From Frigoribacterium sp. ACAM 257 (lineage in GTDB: Bacteria; Actinomycetota; Actinomycetes; Actinomycetales; Microbacteriaceae), in the NCBI RefSeq assembly GCF_007954365.1, contig NZ_VOLO01000003.1, forward strand, positions 310,001-374,000: a stretch of 64,000 bases of DNA. The letters run 5' to 3'. This document shows positions 17,302 through 27,841 of the stretch, in pieces. Below the pieces are notes generated by a model that had not been told where the DNA came from, made no database searches, and worked only from the letters and a program-made list of their open reading frames with translations. Made by a program: the position numbers and the translations under genes. Each line of letters starts with the position of its first letter. The first letter of the stretch is position 1.

Positions 17302-18165
17302 ATGGCTTCACTCCACAGCAGCAGCACCGCACGCACCGCCGACACGACCACCACCCCGAGGCGGCGTCTCGTGACCGTCCTCGCGCTGACCGCGGCGACC
17401 GGCGTCGCCCTCGCCGGCTCGCTCGTCGGCGCCTCGCCCGCGCACGCCGCCGACGGCGACGGCTGGGTCCGGGTCGGCCACCTCTCGCCCGACACGAAGT
17501 CGGTCGACGTGACCCTCACCTCCCTCGCCGGTGGTCAGGTCGTCATGGACCTCGACGACGTCACGTTCGGCCAGGTCAGCCCGTACCAGGCGCTGACGCC
17601 CGGCACCTACGTCGTCTCGATGACCGCCGCCGACGCACCAGCCGACAGCAAGCCGGTCATCACGACCAACGTCACGGTCGACAGCGGCCAGCCGATCACG
17701 GCCCTCGCCTACGGCCCCAACGACGACCTCGAGACCCGCGTCGTGAAGGACGACCTCACCCCGCCCACGGACGGCCAGGCCAAGGTGCGCCTGTTCCAGG
17801 CCGCGACCGTCAGCAAGACCGTCTCGGTCGAGACGACGACGGGCACGACCATCGCGGACGAGGCGAGCTTCGGCAGCGCCAGCGGCTACGCCGAGGTCGC
17901 GGCCGGCCCCTGGAGCCTCGACCTGACCGGTCAGAAGGTCACCGGGACGAGCGACGTCGACCTCGCCGCCGGCAGCATCAACACGCTGTTCGTGCTCGAC
18001 AACTCCACCGGCGGCCTGACCGTCGTGCCGGTCGTCGACAGCGCGGCCACGGCGCAGGCCCCCGTGGGCGGCGTCCAGACCGGCGGCGGCTACCTCGCCG
18101 AGCACCCCGTGAAGGACGAGCCCGCCGGTTTCTGGGCCACCGTCCGCAGCTGGTTCGGGGCCTGA
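17302..18165 (+). CDS. Secreted DUF4397 domain-containing protein
   Basis: A 287-residue exported protein. A basic N-terminus and hydrophobic stretch (about 23-45) end with SPAHA-AD, a clear signal-peptidase I site near residue 49. The mature part is one or two DUF4397 beta-sandwich repeats beginning WVRVGHLSPDTKSVDV, a fold seen in surface proteins. No LPXTG or membrane anchor is present at the C-terminus, which ends FWATVRSWFGA. AAAGGAACC precedes the ATG. It is ended by the strong hairpin at 18168-18215. Confidence 0.88.
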   Translation: MASLHSSSTARTADTTTTPRRRLVTVLALTAATGVALAGSLVGASPAHAADGDGWVRVGHLSPDTKSVDVTLTSLAGGQVVMDLDDVTFGQVSPYQALTPGTYVVSMTAADAPADSKPVITTNVTVDSGQPITALAYGPNDDLETRVVKDDLTPPTDGQAKVRLFQAATVSKTVSVETTTGTTIADEASFGSASGYAEVAAGPWSLDLTGQKVTGTSDVDLAAGSINTLFVLDNSTGGLTVVPVVDSAATAQAPVGGVQTGGGYLAEHPVKDEPAGFWATVRSWFGA

Positions 18166-18167
18166 GA

Positions 18168-18215
18168 TCCCGAGGAGGCGCGGTGGGCGACCACCGGCGC
18201 CGCGCCTCCTCGGGA
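18168..18215 (+). terminator. Strong hairpin terminator with AGGAGGCGCG arms
   Basis: A perfect 16-bp stem (18168-18183 with 18200-18215) with a 16-nt loop, directly after the DUF4397 stop codon. The arms contain AGGAGGCGCG and its complement. There is no T tract. Confidence 0.75.
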
Positions 18216-18280
18216 CCCGCCCGCAGCACCCCGCACGGGCAACGACCCGTGAGCACCACCGAGACCCTCAGAGGAACGAC

Positions 18281-19459
18281 ATGACGAAGAAGACGAAGGC
18301 ACTGCTCGCCGCAGTGGTCGTCGCGGCCGTGGCCGTGACCGCCGGCATCGCCCTCCTCGTCGTCGGAGCACCCGGCGGCGCCCCCGACCGCACCGCCGGG
18401 GGGCCTGCCGAGAGCAGCGACCCCGGCACCGGCGACAGCACTCCCGACGCCCGCACCGCCACCCAGATCGGCGAGGACTTCCTCGCCGAGTGGGTGGACG
18501 ACGACGGCCGTGTCGTCCGTCGCGACCAGGGCGACGACACCGTCAGCGAGGGACAGGCCTACGGCATGCTCGTCGCGGCGGCCGTGGGCGACGAGGACCG
18601 CTTCGCCGCCATCTGGGACTGGACGAAGGAGGAGCTGGTCCGGCAGGACGGACTGCTCGCCTGGCGCTGGGCCGACGGGGCCGTCGTCGACGACATGCCC
18701 GCCAGCGACGCCGACGTCGACGCCGCCAGGGCGCTCGTGCTCGCCGGCGCCGCGTTCGACCGACCCACCTGGACCGCCGAGGGAGTCCAGCTCGGAACGC
18801 ACGTGCTCGACGAGATGACCGCGAGCACCGACGTGGGACGCATCCTGCTCCCCGGCCCGTGGGCCGCCGGCTCCGGGCCCTGGTCGTACAACCCCTCCTA
18901 CGCCGCGCCGGCCGCGTTCGCGCAGCTCGGCGAGGCCAGCGGCGACCCCCGCTGGGCCGAGCTCGAACAGGGCTCCCGCGCGATCACGACGAACGTGCTG
19001 ACCGCCACGGCCCTGCCGAGCGACTGGGCGCAGGTGCAGCAGGACGGCACCGTCGTCCCCCTGCCGAGCGCCGACGGCTCGTCGGGCACGGTCCAGTACA
19101 GCTACGACGCCGGTCGGCTCGCCCTGCGGTACGCCGAGTCGTGCGACCCGGTCGACGTCGCGCTGGCCGCCCGGCTCGCGCCCGTTCTGCAGCGCTACCC
19201 CGACCTGCCGATGCAGCTCGACCTGGGCGGCCAGGAGGCGGGCCAGGACCAGAGCCCGCTCGCCTACGCCGCCCGTGCCGCCGCGCTCGCCAGCGCGGGG
19301 GAGCCCGACGCCGCCACGGCGGACCTCGGTCGTGCCGACGCGCTGGCGCAGTCGACGCCCACCTACTACGGCTCCGCCTGGGCGGCGCTCGCCGCCCTCC
19401 AGCTCGACGGCGAGGGCTCGGCCCTCGGCGCCTGCTCGCCCCTGGCGGTGTCCCGATGA
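18281..19459 (+). CDS. Glycosyl hydrolase family 8 (endoglucanase-like), membrane-anchored
   Basis: Inverting endo-beta-glycanase family (cellulase, chitosanase, lichenase, BcsZ). The 392-residue protein has an N-terminal hydrophobic anchor (about 8-29), a Ser/Pro/Thr-rich linker, then the GH8 domain. The proton-donor motif SEGQAYGM places Glu90, and ASDADVDAARAL holds the conserved acidic pair (D143, D145). Cellulose-synthesis operons often include such a GH8 enzyme that trims the product, so its place beside a BcsA-like synthase is telling. It is coupled by ATGA overlap to the sortase. Confidence 0.87.
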   Translation: MTKKTKALLAAVVVAAVAVTAGIALLVVGAPGGAPDRTAGGPAESSDPGTGDSTPDARTATQIGEDFLAEWVDDDGRVVRRDQGDDTVSEGQAYGMLVAAAVGDEDRFAAIWDWTKEELVRQDGLLAWRWADGAVVDDMPASDADVDAARALVLAGAAFDRPTWTAEGVQLGTHVLDEMTASTDVGRILLPGPWAAGSGPWSYNPSYAAPAAFAQLGEASGDPRWAELEQGSRAITTNVLTATALPSDWAQVQQDGTVVPLPSADGSSGTVQYSYDAGRLALRYAESCDPVDVALAARLAPVLQRYPDLPMQLDLGGQEAGQDQSPLAYAARAAALASAGEPDAATADLGRADALAQSTPTYYGSAWAALAALQLDGEGSALGACSPLAVSR

Positions 19460-20163
19460 GCGTCTCGCAGCTCGTCTCGTCGCACCGGCGAGCCGCGATC
19501 GCGCTCGGCGCGGCCGTGCTGCTGCTCGCCGGGGGCGCGACCGTCGCCGCCGTCGCGGCGCAGCCCGACGGGGGCGGGGCCGGCGCCGACGCGCAGGGCC
19601 CGGCCTCGACCACAGCGTCGTCGTCGTCCGCCTCGCCGAGTGCTGACCCCGGCAGCGGGGCCGCGGGCTCGTTCCAGGACCCGGCGGCGCAGTCGTACAC
19701 CGCGCCTCCTGCGGGGGCGACTCCCGAGCGGGTGCAGATCCCCTCGATCGGAGTCGACTCCGGTCTCGAGGACCTCGGCCTCGGCGCCGCCGGAGAGCTC
19801 GACCCGCCCCAGGCGTGGGAGTCGGCCGGCTGGTACCGCGACGGCACCGTGCCCGGCGCCGTCGGCCCGGCCGTCATCGCCGGCCACGTCGACTCGGGCA
19901 GCGGACCCGCCGTCTTCGTCGACCTGGCGAAGCTGGCGGTCGGCGACGAGGTCCAGGTCACCCTGTCGACCGGCACGGTCGAGACGTTCCGCGTCACCGG
20001 CAGCGAGCGGACGCCCAAGGCGACGTTCCCCACCAGCGACGTGTACGGCTCGACGCCGACCCCGAGCCTGCGGCTGATCACCTGCGACGGCACCTTCGAC
20101 CGCTCGACCGGGCACTACGTCGACAACCTCATCGTGTTCGCCGACCTCGTGTCGACGAGCTGA
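19456..20163 (+). CDS. Class F sortase
   Basis: Membrane-anchored cysteine transpeptidase of 235 residues. An N-terminal helix (about 13-35) and a Ser/Ala-rich linker lead to the sortase barrel. The catalytic triad is His144 (VIAGHVDS), Cys210 (LITCDGTF) and Arg216. Class F enzymes are typical of actinobacteria and often lack an obvious LPXTG substrate next door, as here. Coupling to the GH8 gene suggests a job in fixing a protein or glycan of this cluster to the wall. Confidence 0.9.
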   Translation: MSVSQLVSSHRRAAIALGAAVLLLAGGATVAAVAAQPDGGGAGADAQGPASTTASSSSASPSADPGSGAAGSFQDPAAQSYTAPPAGATPERVQIPSIGVDSGLEDLGLGAAGELDPPQAWESAGWYRDGTVPGAVGPAVIAGHVDSGSGPAVFVDLAKLAVGDEVQVTLSTGTVETFRVTGSERTPKATFPTSDVYGSTPTPSLRLITCDGTFDRSTGHYVDNLIVFADLVSTS

Positions 20164-20304
20164 CGCTCCGCACAGCCCGACACAGCCTCGCGCCGCGTCC
20201 GCACGGCGCGACGGCCGACGCACCCGACGCGCCCGGCCCGCCCCGCACCTCCTCACCCGACCCGCACCGCCCTTCTCTCCGCCCCGACCGGAAAGGACCA
20301 CCCC

Positions 20305-21111
20305 GTGAACGACGCGCTCGTGATCATCCCCACCTACGACGAGAGGGAGAACCTCGACATGATCGTCAGCCGGACCCTCGCGTCCGGCGCCGCCGTCGAC
20401 GTGCTCGTCGTCGACGACGGCTCGCCCGACGGCACCGGCGACCTCGCCGACAACTGGGCCGCCCGCGAGCCGCGCGTCCACGTGATGCACCGCACCGAGA
20501 AGGCGGGCCTCGGCGCCGCCTACCTCGCCGGCTTCGCCTGGGGCCTCGAGCGCGGCTACGACGCGATCGTCGAGATGGACGCGGACGGCTCGCACCACCC
20601 CGAGGACCTGCCCCGCATGCTCGGACTCCTCGCCGACGACGACCTCGTGCTCGGCTCGCGCTGGGTGCCGGGCGGCGAGGTCGAGAACTGGCCGCTGCGC
20701 CGCGAGCTGCTCAGCCGCGGCGGCAGCTGGTACACCCGGGGCGCCCTCGGGATCCGCGTGGCCGACACGACGGGCGGATTCCGGGCGTTCCGCGCCTCGG
20801 CCCTCCGTCGCATCGACCTCGACGCCGTCGAGTCGCGAGGGTACTGCTTCCAGGTCGACCTGCTCTGGCGCGCCCTCGAGGCGGGCCTCCGGGTCGTCGA
20901 GACTCCGATCACGTTCACCGAGCGCGTCCACGGCGCCTCGAAGATGAGCGGCTCGATCGTCAGGGAGTCGCTGACCAAGGTGACCCTCTGGGGTCTCCGC
21001 CGGCGAGGGCGTGCCTTCGTCGAGCTGGTCGTGCGACACCGTCGCCTGCCGAGCGTCCGCGCGACGTCGCACCGGGTCGGGCCCGTCGTGCGCCGCGCGC
21101 AGGCGCGCTAG
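20305..21111 (+). CDS. Polyprenol monophosphomannose synthase-like GT2
   Basis: A 268-residue soluble glycosyltransferase resembling dolichol-phosphate mannosyltransferase/actinobacterial Ppm1 catalytic domain. It has IIPTYDERENL, VVDDGSPDGTG, the metal-binding M-D92-A-D94 and the late FTERVHGASKMSGSIVRE segment typical of the family. It would make polyprenyl-phosphate mannose (or a related sugar) on the inner membrane face, the donor for the GT39 upstream. The GTG start follows GGAAAGGA. Confidence 0.9.
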   Translation: MNDALVIIPTYDERENLDMIVSRTLASGAAVDVLVVDDGSPDGTGDLADNWAAREPRVHVMHRTEKAGLGAAYLAGFAWGLERGYDAIVEMDADGSHHPEDLPRMLGLLADDDLVLGSRWVPGGEVENWPLRRELLSRGGSWYTRGALGIRVADTTGGFRAFRASALRRIDLDAVESRGYCFQVDLLWRALEAGLRVVETPITFTERVHGASKMSGSIVRESLTKVTLWGLRRRGRAFVELVVRHRRLPSVRATSHRVGPVVRRAQAR

Positions 21112-21125
21112 CAGGGAGGCGGCAC

Positions 21126-21166
21126 CGTCCGCACGGCAGGGGTGGTCAGCCCCGGCCGTGCGGACG
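21126..21166 (+). terminator. Hairpin terminator after the polyprenol-phosphate sugar synthase
   Basis: CGTCCGCACGGC (21126-21137) pairs with GCCGTGCGGACG (21155-21166), with an inner GGGG/CCCC pairing. It lies 14 nt after the stop codon. Confidence 0.7.
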
Positions 21167-21180
21167 TCGTCAACAACGTC

Positions 21181-21248
21181 GAGGGCGGGTCACCGTGCTC
21201 GAGGGCGGGTCGTTCACGACCTGCCCTCGGCGCAGGCGACCCGCCCTC
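21181..21248. repeat. REP-like element, copy A (four 11-bp motifs, two per orientation)
   Basis: GAGGGCGGGTC occurs at 21181 and 21201, and its inverted form (GACCTGCCCTC, GACCCGCCCTC) at 21218 and 21238. The offsets 0/20/37/57 are exactly those of copy B at 33157. The element lies between convergent genes. Reverse-complemented, its start CCGAGGGCGGGTCGCCTGC is identical to copy B. Confidence 0.75.
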
Positions 21249-21281
21249 GGCCGTTCCGAGTGTGCGGGGCGTGCCGAGCGG

Positions 21282-23039
21282 CTAGCGGACCACGGCGACC
21301 GAGTGCGGGGGCAGCACAAGCTCGGCGCCGGCCGCGATCGAGTCGTCGTTGGCGAACAGCACGGAGGAGGCGCGCACGCCGGGCCGCGCCTCCTGCGTCC
21401 CGAAGTTGGCGGCCACCCGGATCGTGCCCCGGGTCATCACGAACCAGCCGGCCTCGGCGTCGTGCTCGACCGAGGTGAGACCGAGGCGCGGGTCGGTGAG
21501 CTCGGGCTCGGCACGGCGCAGCGCCGTGAGCTGCTGGTAGGCGTCGAGCAGCAGGGCGTGGCGCCCGCGCCCGAGTTCCGACCAGTCGAGCTTCGAGTCC
21601 TCGAACGTCTGCGGGTCCTGCGGGTCGGGCACGACGGACTCGTCCCATCCCGACTTCGCGAACTCGGCGATGCGGCCCTTCGCCGTGGCCTCGCCGAGCT
21701 CCTTCTCCGGGTGCGACGTGAAGAACTGCCACGGGGTCGACGCGCCCCACTCCTCGCCCATGAAGAGCATCGGCGTGTACGGCGAGGTGAGGGTCAGCGC
21801 CGCGGCGATCTGCAGCTGCCCGTCGTCGAGGGTCGCCGCGAGGCGGTCGCCGACGGCGCGGTTGCCGATCTGGTCGTGGTTCTGGTTCGCGACGACGAGG
21901 CGCCAGGCGGGCATGTGCCGGACGTCGACCGGCCGGCCGTGGTCGGCCTCGCGGAACGACGACCAGGTGCCGTCGTGGAAGAACCCCTTCGTGACGACCT
22001 TCGCGAGCGAGTCGAGCGACGCGAAGTCGGCGTACCAGCTGTTCGTCTCGCCGGTCAGGGCGACGTGCAGCGCGTGGTGGAAGTCGTCGCTCCACTGCCC
22101 GTCGAGCCCGTAGCCCTGGCGGTGGTCGGGCCCGAAGCCGCCGCCGTCGCGGGGCGTGACGAGCGTCGCGTCGTTCAGGTCGCTCTCGGCGATCAGGGTC
22201 AGCGGGCGGCTCAGGTGGGCGCTGAGGGCGGCGGTGCGCTCGCCCATCTCCTGCAGCAGGTGCACGGGACTGTCGTCGACGAGCGCGTGCACGGCGTCGA
22301 GCCGCAGGGCGTCGACGTGGAACCGCTCGAACCACATCAGCGCGTTGTCGAGGATGAACTCGCGCACCTCGTGCGAGCCGTCGTCGTCGAGGTTGACGTT
22401 GTCGCCCCACGTGTTGGCGTGCTTGCTTGACAGGTACGGGCCGAACACGGGCAGGTAGTTGCCCGAGGGGCCGAGGTGGTTGTAGACGACGTCCTGCACG
22501 ACGCCGAGCCCGGCGGCGTGGGCGGCGTCGACGAAGCGCTGGTAGGCGTCGGGTCCGCCGTAGTTGTCGGTCACCGTGAACCAGTCGACCCCGTCGTAGC
22601 CCCAGTTCCAGCGGCCGTTGACGCCGTTGACGGGCAGCAGCTCGACGAGGTCGACGCCGAGCTCGACCAGGTGCGGCAGCTTCGCGATCGCCGAGTCGAG
22701 GGTGCCGTCCGGCGTGAAGGTGCCGACGTGCAGCTCGTAGATCACCGCGCCGGCGAGCTGACGACCCGTCCAGGAGGCGTCGGTCCAGTCGAACGAGTCG
22801 CCGTCCCAGGTCTCGCTGAGGCCGTGCACCCCGTCGGGCTGGCGCCGCGACCGCGGGTCGGGCAGCGGCGTCTCGCCGTCGTCGACGAGGAACCCGTAGC
22901 GGTGGCCGGGGGAGCGGTCGAGGTCGGCCGGCGCGCGCCACCACCCGGTGGAGGCGTCGTGCTCGAGCGGCAGCACGTCGCCGTCGAGGTGCAGCTGCAC
23001 GGTGGTCGCGGTGGGTGCCCAGACGTCGTAGACGCTCAT
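21282..23039 (-). CDS. treZ: Malto-oligosyltrehalose trehalohydrolase
   Basis: Releases trehalose from maltooligosyl-trehalose, the last step of the TreX-TreY-TreZ route. The 585-residue GH13 enzyme has a short N-terminal beta domain ([12 protein letters not shown]), the barrel motif VVYNHLG, the nucleophile segment [11 protein letters not shown], the acid/base LIAESDLND and NQNHDQIGN, plus the C-terminal beta domain. GAGGAGA precedes the ATG. It is the last gene of the minus-strand glgX-treY-treZ operon, 134 nt downstream of treY. Confidence 0.95.
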   Translation of the reverse strand: MSVYDVWAPTATTVQLHLDGDVLPLEHDASTGWWRAPADLDRSPGHRYGFLVDDGETPLPDPRSRRQPDGVHGLSETWDGDSFDWTDASWTGRQLAGAVIYELHVGTFTPDGTLDSAIAKLPHLVELGVDLVELLPVNGVNGRWNWGYDGVDWFTVTDNYGGPDAYQRFVDAAHAAGLGVVQDVVYNHLGPSGNYLPVFGPYLSSKHANTWGDNVNLDDDGSHEVREFILDNALMWFERFHVDALRLDAVHALVDDSPVHLLQEMGERTAALSAHLSRPLTLIAESDLNDATLVTPRDGGGFGPDHRQGYGLDGQWSDDFHHALHVALTGETNSWYADFASLDSLAKVVTKGFFHDGTWSSFREADHGRPVDVRHMPAWRLVVANQNHDQIGNRAVGDRLAATLDDGQLQIAAALTLTSPYTPMLFMGEEWGASTPWQFFTSHPEKELGEATAKGRIAEFAKSGWDESVVPDPQDPQTFEDSKLDWSELGRGRHALLLDAYQQLTALRRAEPELTDPRLGLTSVEHDAEAGWFVMTRGTIRVAANFGTQEARPGVRASSVLFANDDSIAAGAELVLPPHSVAVVR

Positions 23040-23173
23040 CGGTCTCCTCGGGAGGTGTGGTGGTCGGGAAGGTGCAGGTGGTCGGGTGGCCGCGGGCAGG
23101 ACGACGAACCGCCGACCCGCAGGGGGTCGACGGTAGTCGTGCGGAGGGGCGCTGTTCCCGCCCTGCGGCGTCC

Positions 23174-25570
23174 TTACTGCTCTTCCGCAGGGACGAGCAG
23201 CGCGACGGGGTACGTGTCGAGCACGTCGGCGAGGCGGAGGCGCCCGCCCTCGTGCACGCGCCCGGTGAGCACCTCGCGCCAGCGGCGGCCCTGGACGAGG
23301 ACGACGGTGTCGCCCCAGCCCCCGGCCTGCTCGAGGGCGACGGGCAGGCGCGTCGCGATGGTCAGTGCGCCGCCGCGGTCGGCGGCCACGGCCGAGTCGG
23401 CCTGGTCGCCGAACACCGGCAGGGCGCCGTAGCGCGTGAACAGCTCCGGGCGGTCGCGGCGCAGAGTCAGGGCCCGGTGCGTGACGAGCAGCTTCGCCGC
23501 GCCCGTCTCGTCGACCGGCGGCGTCTCGCCGGCCGCGACCTGGTCGAGGAGGCGGCGGCGCAGCCCGAAGTCGACCTCGCGACGGTTGTCCGGGTCGACG
23601 AGCGAGTGGTCCCACAGCTCGCCGCCCTGGTACACGTCGGGGCTGCCGGGGCCGGTCAGCTGCAGCAGCGCGAGGCCGAGCGAGTTGCTGCGGCCGGGGG
23701 CGCGGACGACGTCGACGATCCTCTCGATCTCGTGCCGCACCTCCTCGTGGTCGAAGACGGCGTCGATCGCCGCGTGCATGCGCTCCTCGAAGGCCTCGGC
23801 GTCGGCGGTGCGGTCGGTCCACGTGGTCGAGGTGCTCGCCTCGCGGCTCGCCTTCTCGGCGTAGTCGTGCAGGCGCTGACGCGAGGCGGGCCAGGCACCG
23901 ACGACGCTCTGCCAGAGGATGTTCTCGAACGGACCGTCGCCGATCGGGGCGAGGTCGCGGAGGCGCTCGAGCGTCGCCGTCCACTCGTCGCCGATCTCGG
24001 AGAGCACGGTGATGCGCGAGCGTACGTCGGCGCTGCGCTTCGTGTCGTGCGTCGACAGGGTCGTCATGCCGTACGGACGCTCGGCGAGGCGGGCCTGCTG
24101 CCGAGCGTGGAACTCGGCGGGCGTCAGCGAGAACTCCGCGGGGTCGGCCCCGACCTCGGTGAGGGTCGCGAGTCGGCTGTAGCGGTAGAACGCCGTGTCC
24201 TCGACGCCCTTGGCCATGACCATGCCGCTCGTCTGCTGGAAGCGGACGGCGGCCGGGTGCGCCTCGTCGGCGAGGACGACGACGACGCGGGCGATGACGT
24301 CCGCGAGGTCGGGACGGCTCTCGGTCGCGACCTCGGCCGCGCGCGCGAGCTGGTCGGCGCCCTGCGGGAGGTAGCTGCGGTAGACGGGGAACGCCGCGGC
24401 GAGCTCGGCGAGGGCGTCGACGACGGTCTCGTCCGCGCGTCCGTCGTCCGAGACCAGGCGGGCCAGGCGACGGATCTCGCTGCCGAGGATGCCGTCCGCG
24501 ATGCCGCGCTTGGTGCCGAGGATCATCCGGTGCCAGTCGACCGCCTCGTCCGACGCGCGGGCGTCCCCGTCCGCGGGGGAGTGCGCGCCGTCGTCGTCGG
24601 CGCGGAGGCGCGAGTCGAGGCCGTCGAGCGCGGCGGCGCCGCGGGGGTCGACGAAGACCCGGTCGAGGTCGGCCAGGGCGTCGTAGCCGGTGGTGCCGTC
24701 CGTCGCCCAGTTCTCGGGGAGGCGCTCGTCGCCCTCGAGGATCTTCTCGACGAGCACGTGGGCGCCGCCGGTCAGGGCGGAGAGCCGGTCGAGGTATCCG
24801 CCCGGGTCGGCGAGGCCGTCCGGGTGATCGACGCGGAGCCCGTCGACGAGGCCCTCGCGGAACCAGCGTCCGATCTCGGCGTGCGACTCGTCGAACACCC
24901 AGCCTTCCTCGACGCGGATCCCGGCGAGGGTGTTCACCGCGAAGAAGCGGCGGTAGTTGAGGTCGGTGTCGGCGCGCTTCCAGTGCACGAGCTCGTACGA
25001 CTGGCGGGCGTGCACGGCGGCCGCGTCGGCCGGGCCGTCCGCGGCGTCGCCGAGGGTGCCGGGAGCGATCGGGTAGACGTTGTCGTAGTAGTGGAGCTCG
25101 CCGTCAGCGACCTCGAGGCCCTCGATCCCACCGTCGGCGCCGGCGGGCTCGCCCAGCACGGGCAGCAGCACCTTGCCGCCGCCGGCCGCCCAGTCGACGT
25201 CGAAGGCGTCGGCGTACTTGCTCTCGCGGCCGTGGGTGAGGAGGTCCCACCACCAGGTGCTCGCCTTCGGGGTCGCGACGCCGACGTGGTTCGGCACGAT
25301 GTCGACGAGCACGCCGAGGTCGGCGCCGTGGGCCTTGTCGGACAGGGCGTCGAGGCCGGCCGCGCCGCCGCGGTCAGGGTCGACCCGGCCGTGGTCGACG
25401 ACGTCGTAGCCGTGGTCGCTGCCGGGCTCGGCCTCGAGCACGGGCGACAGGTAGACCCAGTCGGCGCCGAGGTCGCGCAGGTACTGCACCTGGTCGGCCG
25501 CGGCGAACAGGTCGAAGCCCGCCCTGATCTGCAGCCGGTAGGTGGATCGGGGGTGGTCGTGTCGGGTCAC
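23174..25570 (-). CDS. treY: (1->4)-alpha-D-glucan 1-alpha-D-glucosylmutase (maltooligosyl trehalose synthase)
   Basis: Converts the reducing-end alpha-1,4 bond of maltodextrins to the alpha,alpha-1,1 bond. The 798-residue GH13 enzyme starts with the family hallmark [11 protein letters not shown] and contains [24 protein letters not shown], the nucleophile segment [16 protein letters not shown] and the late [13 protein letters not shown] motif. Its GTG start overlaps the TGA of glgX (GTGA), so translation is coupled. Like other TreY proteins it is long because of insertions in the barrel. Confidence 0.96.
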   Translation of the reverse strand: MTRHDHPRSTYRLQIRAGFDLFAAADQVQYLRDLGADWVYLSPVLEAEPGSDHGYDVVDHGRVDPDRGGAAGLDALSDKAHGADLGVLVDIVPNHVGVATPKASTWWWDLLTHGRESKYADAFDVDWAAGGGKVLLPVLGEPAGADGGIEGLEVADGELHYYDNVYPIAPGTLGDAADGPADAAAVHARQSYELVHWKRADTDLNYRRFFAVNTLAGIRVEEGWVFDESHAEIGRWFREGLVDGLRVDHPDGLADPGGYLDRLSALTGGAHVLVEKILEGDERLPENWATDGTTGYDALADLDRVFVDPRGAAALDGLDSRLRADDDGAHSPADGDARASDEAVDWHRMILGTKRGIADGILGSEIRRLARLVSDDGRADETVVDALAELAAAFPVYRSYLPQGADQLARAAEVATESRPDLADVIARVVVVLADEAHPAAVRFQQTSGMVMAKGVEDTAFYRYSRLATLTEVGADPAEFSLTPAEFHARQQARLAERPYGMTTLSTHDTKRSADVRSRITVLSEIGDEWTATLERLRDLAPIGDGPFENILWQSVVGAWPASRQRLHDYAEKASREASTSTTWTDRTADAEAFEERMHAAIDAVFDHEEVRHEIERIVDVVRAPGRSNSLGLALLQLTGPGSPDVYQGGELWDHSLVDPDNRREVDFGLRRRLLDQVAAGETPPVDETGAAKLLVTHRALTLRRDRPELFTRYGALPVFGDQADSAVAADRGGALTIATRLPVALEQAGGWGDTVVLVQGRRWREVLTGRVHEGGRLRLADVLDTYPVALLVPAEEQ

Positions 25571-27765
25571 GCGTGCTCCTCGGCCGTGGCTCGGAGGACG
25601 ACGAGGGAACGGCCCGCCACGGGGAGCCGGTCGCCGGCGAGCAGCGCGGCAGGGACCTGCGGCGTGCTGGGGGGCTGGGTGGTGGTCGCCGCGCGCGTCG
25701 CGGTCGGCGTGCGCGGGGCCGACTGGGCCGGGGGCGGGGGTGCGGCGACCGTGCTGTCGACCACCACCTCCCAGCCCTCGGCGTACTCGTCGGGCGGCAG
25801 GACGAACGTGACCGTCTCGGCGCTCGCGTTGAAGTACAGGACGAAGTTCACGTCGGTGATGCGGCCGCCGCGCTGGTCGCGCCCGCGGATGCCGTCGCCG
25901 TTGAGGAACATGCCGATCGCCTTGGCGTACGACTCGTTCCACTCGCCCTCCTGCATGGCGTCGCCCTCGGGCGTCAGCCAGACGATGTCGGGCAGCGGCT
26001 CGCCCTCGCCGCGCGTCACGGGGCGCCCGTTGAAGTAGCGCTGACGACGGAACGTGGGGTGGTCGTGGCGCAGCTTGATCACCTCGGCGACGAACTCGAC
26101 GAGCTCCCTGTCGGCCGCCTCCCAGTCGATCCAGCTGATCGCGTTGTCCTGGGCGTACGTGTTGTTGTTGCCGCGCTGGGTGCGGCCGAGCTCGTCGCCG
26201 TGCAGCAGCATCGGCACGCCCTGGCTGAGCAGCAGGGTCGCGAGGAAGCTGCGCTGGCGCTGCTCGCGGAGCGCCCGCACCTGTGGGTCGTCGGTCTCGC
26301 CCTCGACGCCGCTGTTCCACGAGCGGTTGTGGCTCTCGCCGTCGGCGCCGCCCTCGCCGTTGGCGTCGTTCACCTTGTCGTTGTAGCTGACGAGGTCGCG
26401 CATGGTGAAGCCGTCGTGGGCGGTCACGAAGTTGATGCTCGCGACCGGACGGCGGCCGTCCCGCTCGTAGAGGTCGGCCGACCCGGTGATGCGGCTGGCG
26501 AACTCGCCGAGGGTCGAGGGCTCGCCGCGCCAGAAGTCGCGGACGGTGTCGCGGTACTTGCCGTTCCACTCCGTCCACTGCGGCGGGAAGTTGCCGACCT
26601 GGTAGCCGCCCGGCCCGACGTCCCACGGCTCGGCGATCAGCTTGACCTGCGAGACGATCGGGTCCTGCTGCACGAGCTCGAAGAAGGTCGACAGCCGGTC
26701 GACCTCGTAGAACTCGCGGGCGAGGGAGGCGGCGAGGTCGAAGCGGAAGCCGTCGACGTGCATCTCGGTCACCCAGTACCGCAGGCTGTCCATGATCAGC
26801 TGCAGCGAGTGCGGGTGGCGGACGTTCAGGCTGTTGCCGGTGCCCGTGTAGTCCATGTAGTGCTTGGCGTCGCCGTCCATCAGCCGGTAGTAGGCGGCGT
26901 TGTCGATGCCCTTGAACGACAGGGTCGGCCCCAGGTGGTTGCCCTCGGCCGTGTGGTTGTAGACGACGTCGATGATGACCTCGATGCCGGCGGCGTGCAG
27001 CACCCGCACCATCGTCTTGAACTCCTGCACCTGCTGGCCGATGTCGCCCGTGGCCGAGTAGGCGGCGTGCGGCGCGAAGAAGCCGATGGTGTTGTAGCCC
27101 CAGTAGTTGCTGAGGCCCTTCTCGAGCAGCGTGTTGTCCTGCACGAACTGGTGCACGGGCATCAGCTCGAGGGTCGTGATGCCGAGCTTCTTGAGGTGCT
27201 CGATGATCGCCGGGTGGGCGACGCCGGCGTAGGTGCCTCGCTCGTCCTCCGGGATGTCGGGGTGCGTCTCGGTGAGCCCCTTGACGTGGGCCTCGTAGAT
27301 GACGGTCTCGTCGTAGCTGTACTTCGGGGGGCGGTCGCCCTGCCAGTCGAAGAACGGGTTGATGACGACGCCCAGCATCATGTGCGGGCCGCTGTCGTCG
27401 TCGTTGCGCGAGTCGGGGTCGCCGAAGTGGTACGCGAACAACGACTCGTCCCAGTCGATCTCGCCGCAGGTCGCCTTGGCGTACGGGTCGAGCAGCAGCT
27501 TCGCGGGGTTGGCCCGCGAGCCCGTCGCGGGGTCGTAGTCGCCGTGCACGCGGTAGCCGTACTTCTGGCCGGGCTGCACCGTCGGCAGGTAGGCGTGCCA
27601 GACGTACGCGTCGACCTCGGTGAGGGGCACGCGCGTCTCGGCGCCGTCGGCGTCGAAGAGGCAGAGCTCGACCGTGCTGGCCGCCTCGCTGAAGATCGCG
27701 AAGTTGGTGCCGCTGCCGTCGTAGGTGGCGCCGAGCGGGTAGGGGTTGCCTGGCCAGGTGTGCAA
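25567..27765 (-). CDS. glgX: Glycogen debranching enzyme GlgX/TreX
   Basis: Hydrolyses alpha-1,6 branches of glycogen and feeds linear maltodextrin to TreY. The 732-residue GH13 protein has the N-terminal CBM48-like domain ([20 protein letters not shown]), [10 protein letters not shown], the nucleophile segment [16 protein letters not shown] and [10 protein letters not shown]. The start is taken as the TTG at 27765 because GGAGG precedes it by 5 nt; a GTG at 27789 has no Shine-Dalgarno sequence. An odd Pro/Thr/Ala-rich stretch of about 30 residues ([17 protein letters not shown] onward) interrupts the C-terminal beta domain. Confidence 0.94.
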   Translation of the reverse strand: MHTWPGNPYPLGATYDGSGTNFAIFSEAASTVELCLFDADGAETRVPLTEVDAYVWHAYLPTVQPGQKYGYRVHGDYDPATGSRANPAKLLLDPYAKATCGEIDWDESLFAYHFGDPDSRNDDDSGPHMMLGVVINPFFDWQGDRPPKYSYDETVIYEAHVKGLTETHPDIPEDERGTYAGVAHPAIIEHLKKLGITTLELMPVHQFVQDNTLLEKGLSNYWGYNTIGFFAPHAAYSATGDIGQQVQEFKTMVRVLHAAGIEVIIDVVYNHTAEGNHLGPTLSFKGIDNAAYYRLMDGDAKHYMDYTGTGNSLNVRHPHSLQLIMDSLRYWVTEMHVDGFRFDLAASLAREFYEVDRLSTFFELVQQDPIVSQVKLIAEPWDVGPGGYQVGNFPPQWTEWNGKYRDTVRDFWRGEPSTLGEFASRITGSADLYERDGRRPVASINFVTAHDGFTMRDLVSYNDKVNDANGEGGADGESHNRSWNSGVEGETDDPQVRALREQRQRSFLATLLLSQGVPMLLHGDELGRTQRGNNNTYAQDNAISWIDWEAADRELVEFVAEVIKLRHDHPTFRRQRYFNGRPVTRGEGEPLPDIVWLTPEGDAMQEGEWNESYAKAIGMFLNGDGIRGRDQRGGRITDVNFVLYFNASAETVTFVLPPDEYAEGWEVVVDSTVAAPPPPAQSAPRTPTATRAATTTQPPSTPQVPAALLAGDRLPVAGRSLVVLRATAEEHA

Positions 27766-27829
27766 TCGGACCTCCGGGTCGTGGACCACGTCAGCCTACG
27801 GGCAGCGGGCGCACCGGGGCCGCCGCGCC

Positions 27830-27835
27830 TAGCGT
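27830..27835 (+). promoter_or_regulatory. Candidate leaderless -10 hexamer (TAGCGT)
   Basis: TAGCGT ends 6 nt before the ATG of the 25-residue leader ORF, with no Shine-Dalgarno sequence in between. Confidence 0.45.
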
Positions 27836-27841
27836 CGGGGC

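Noticed and set aside
15065-17332. Long minus-strand frame opposite the GT39 gene
   Set aside because: Asp/Gly/Arg/His-rich antisense shadow with no ribosome-binding site or motif; the plus-strand gene has clear GT39 motifs and membrane helices.
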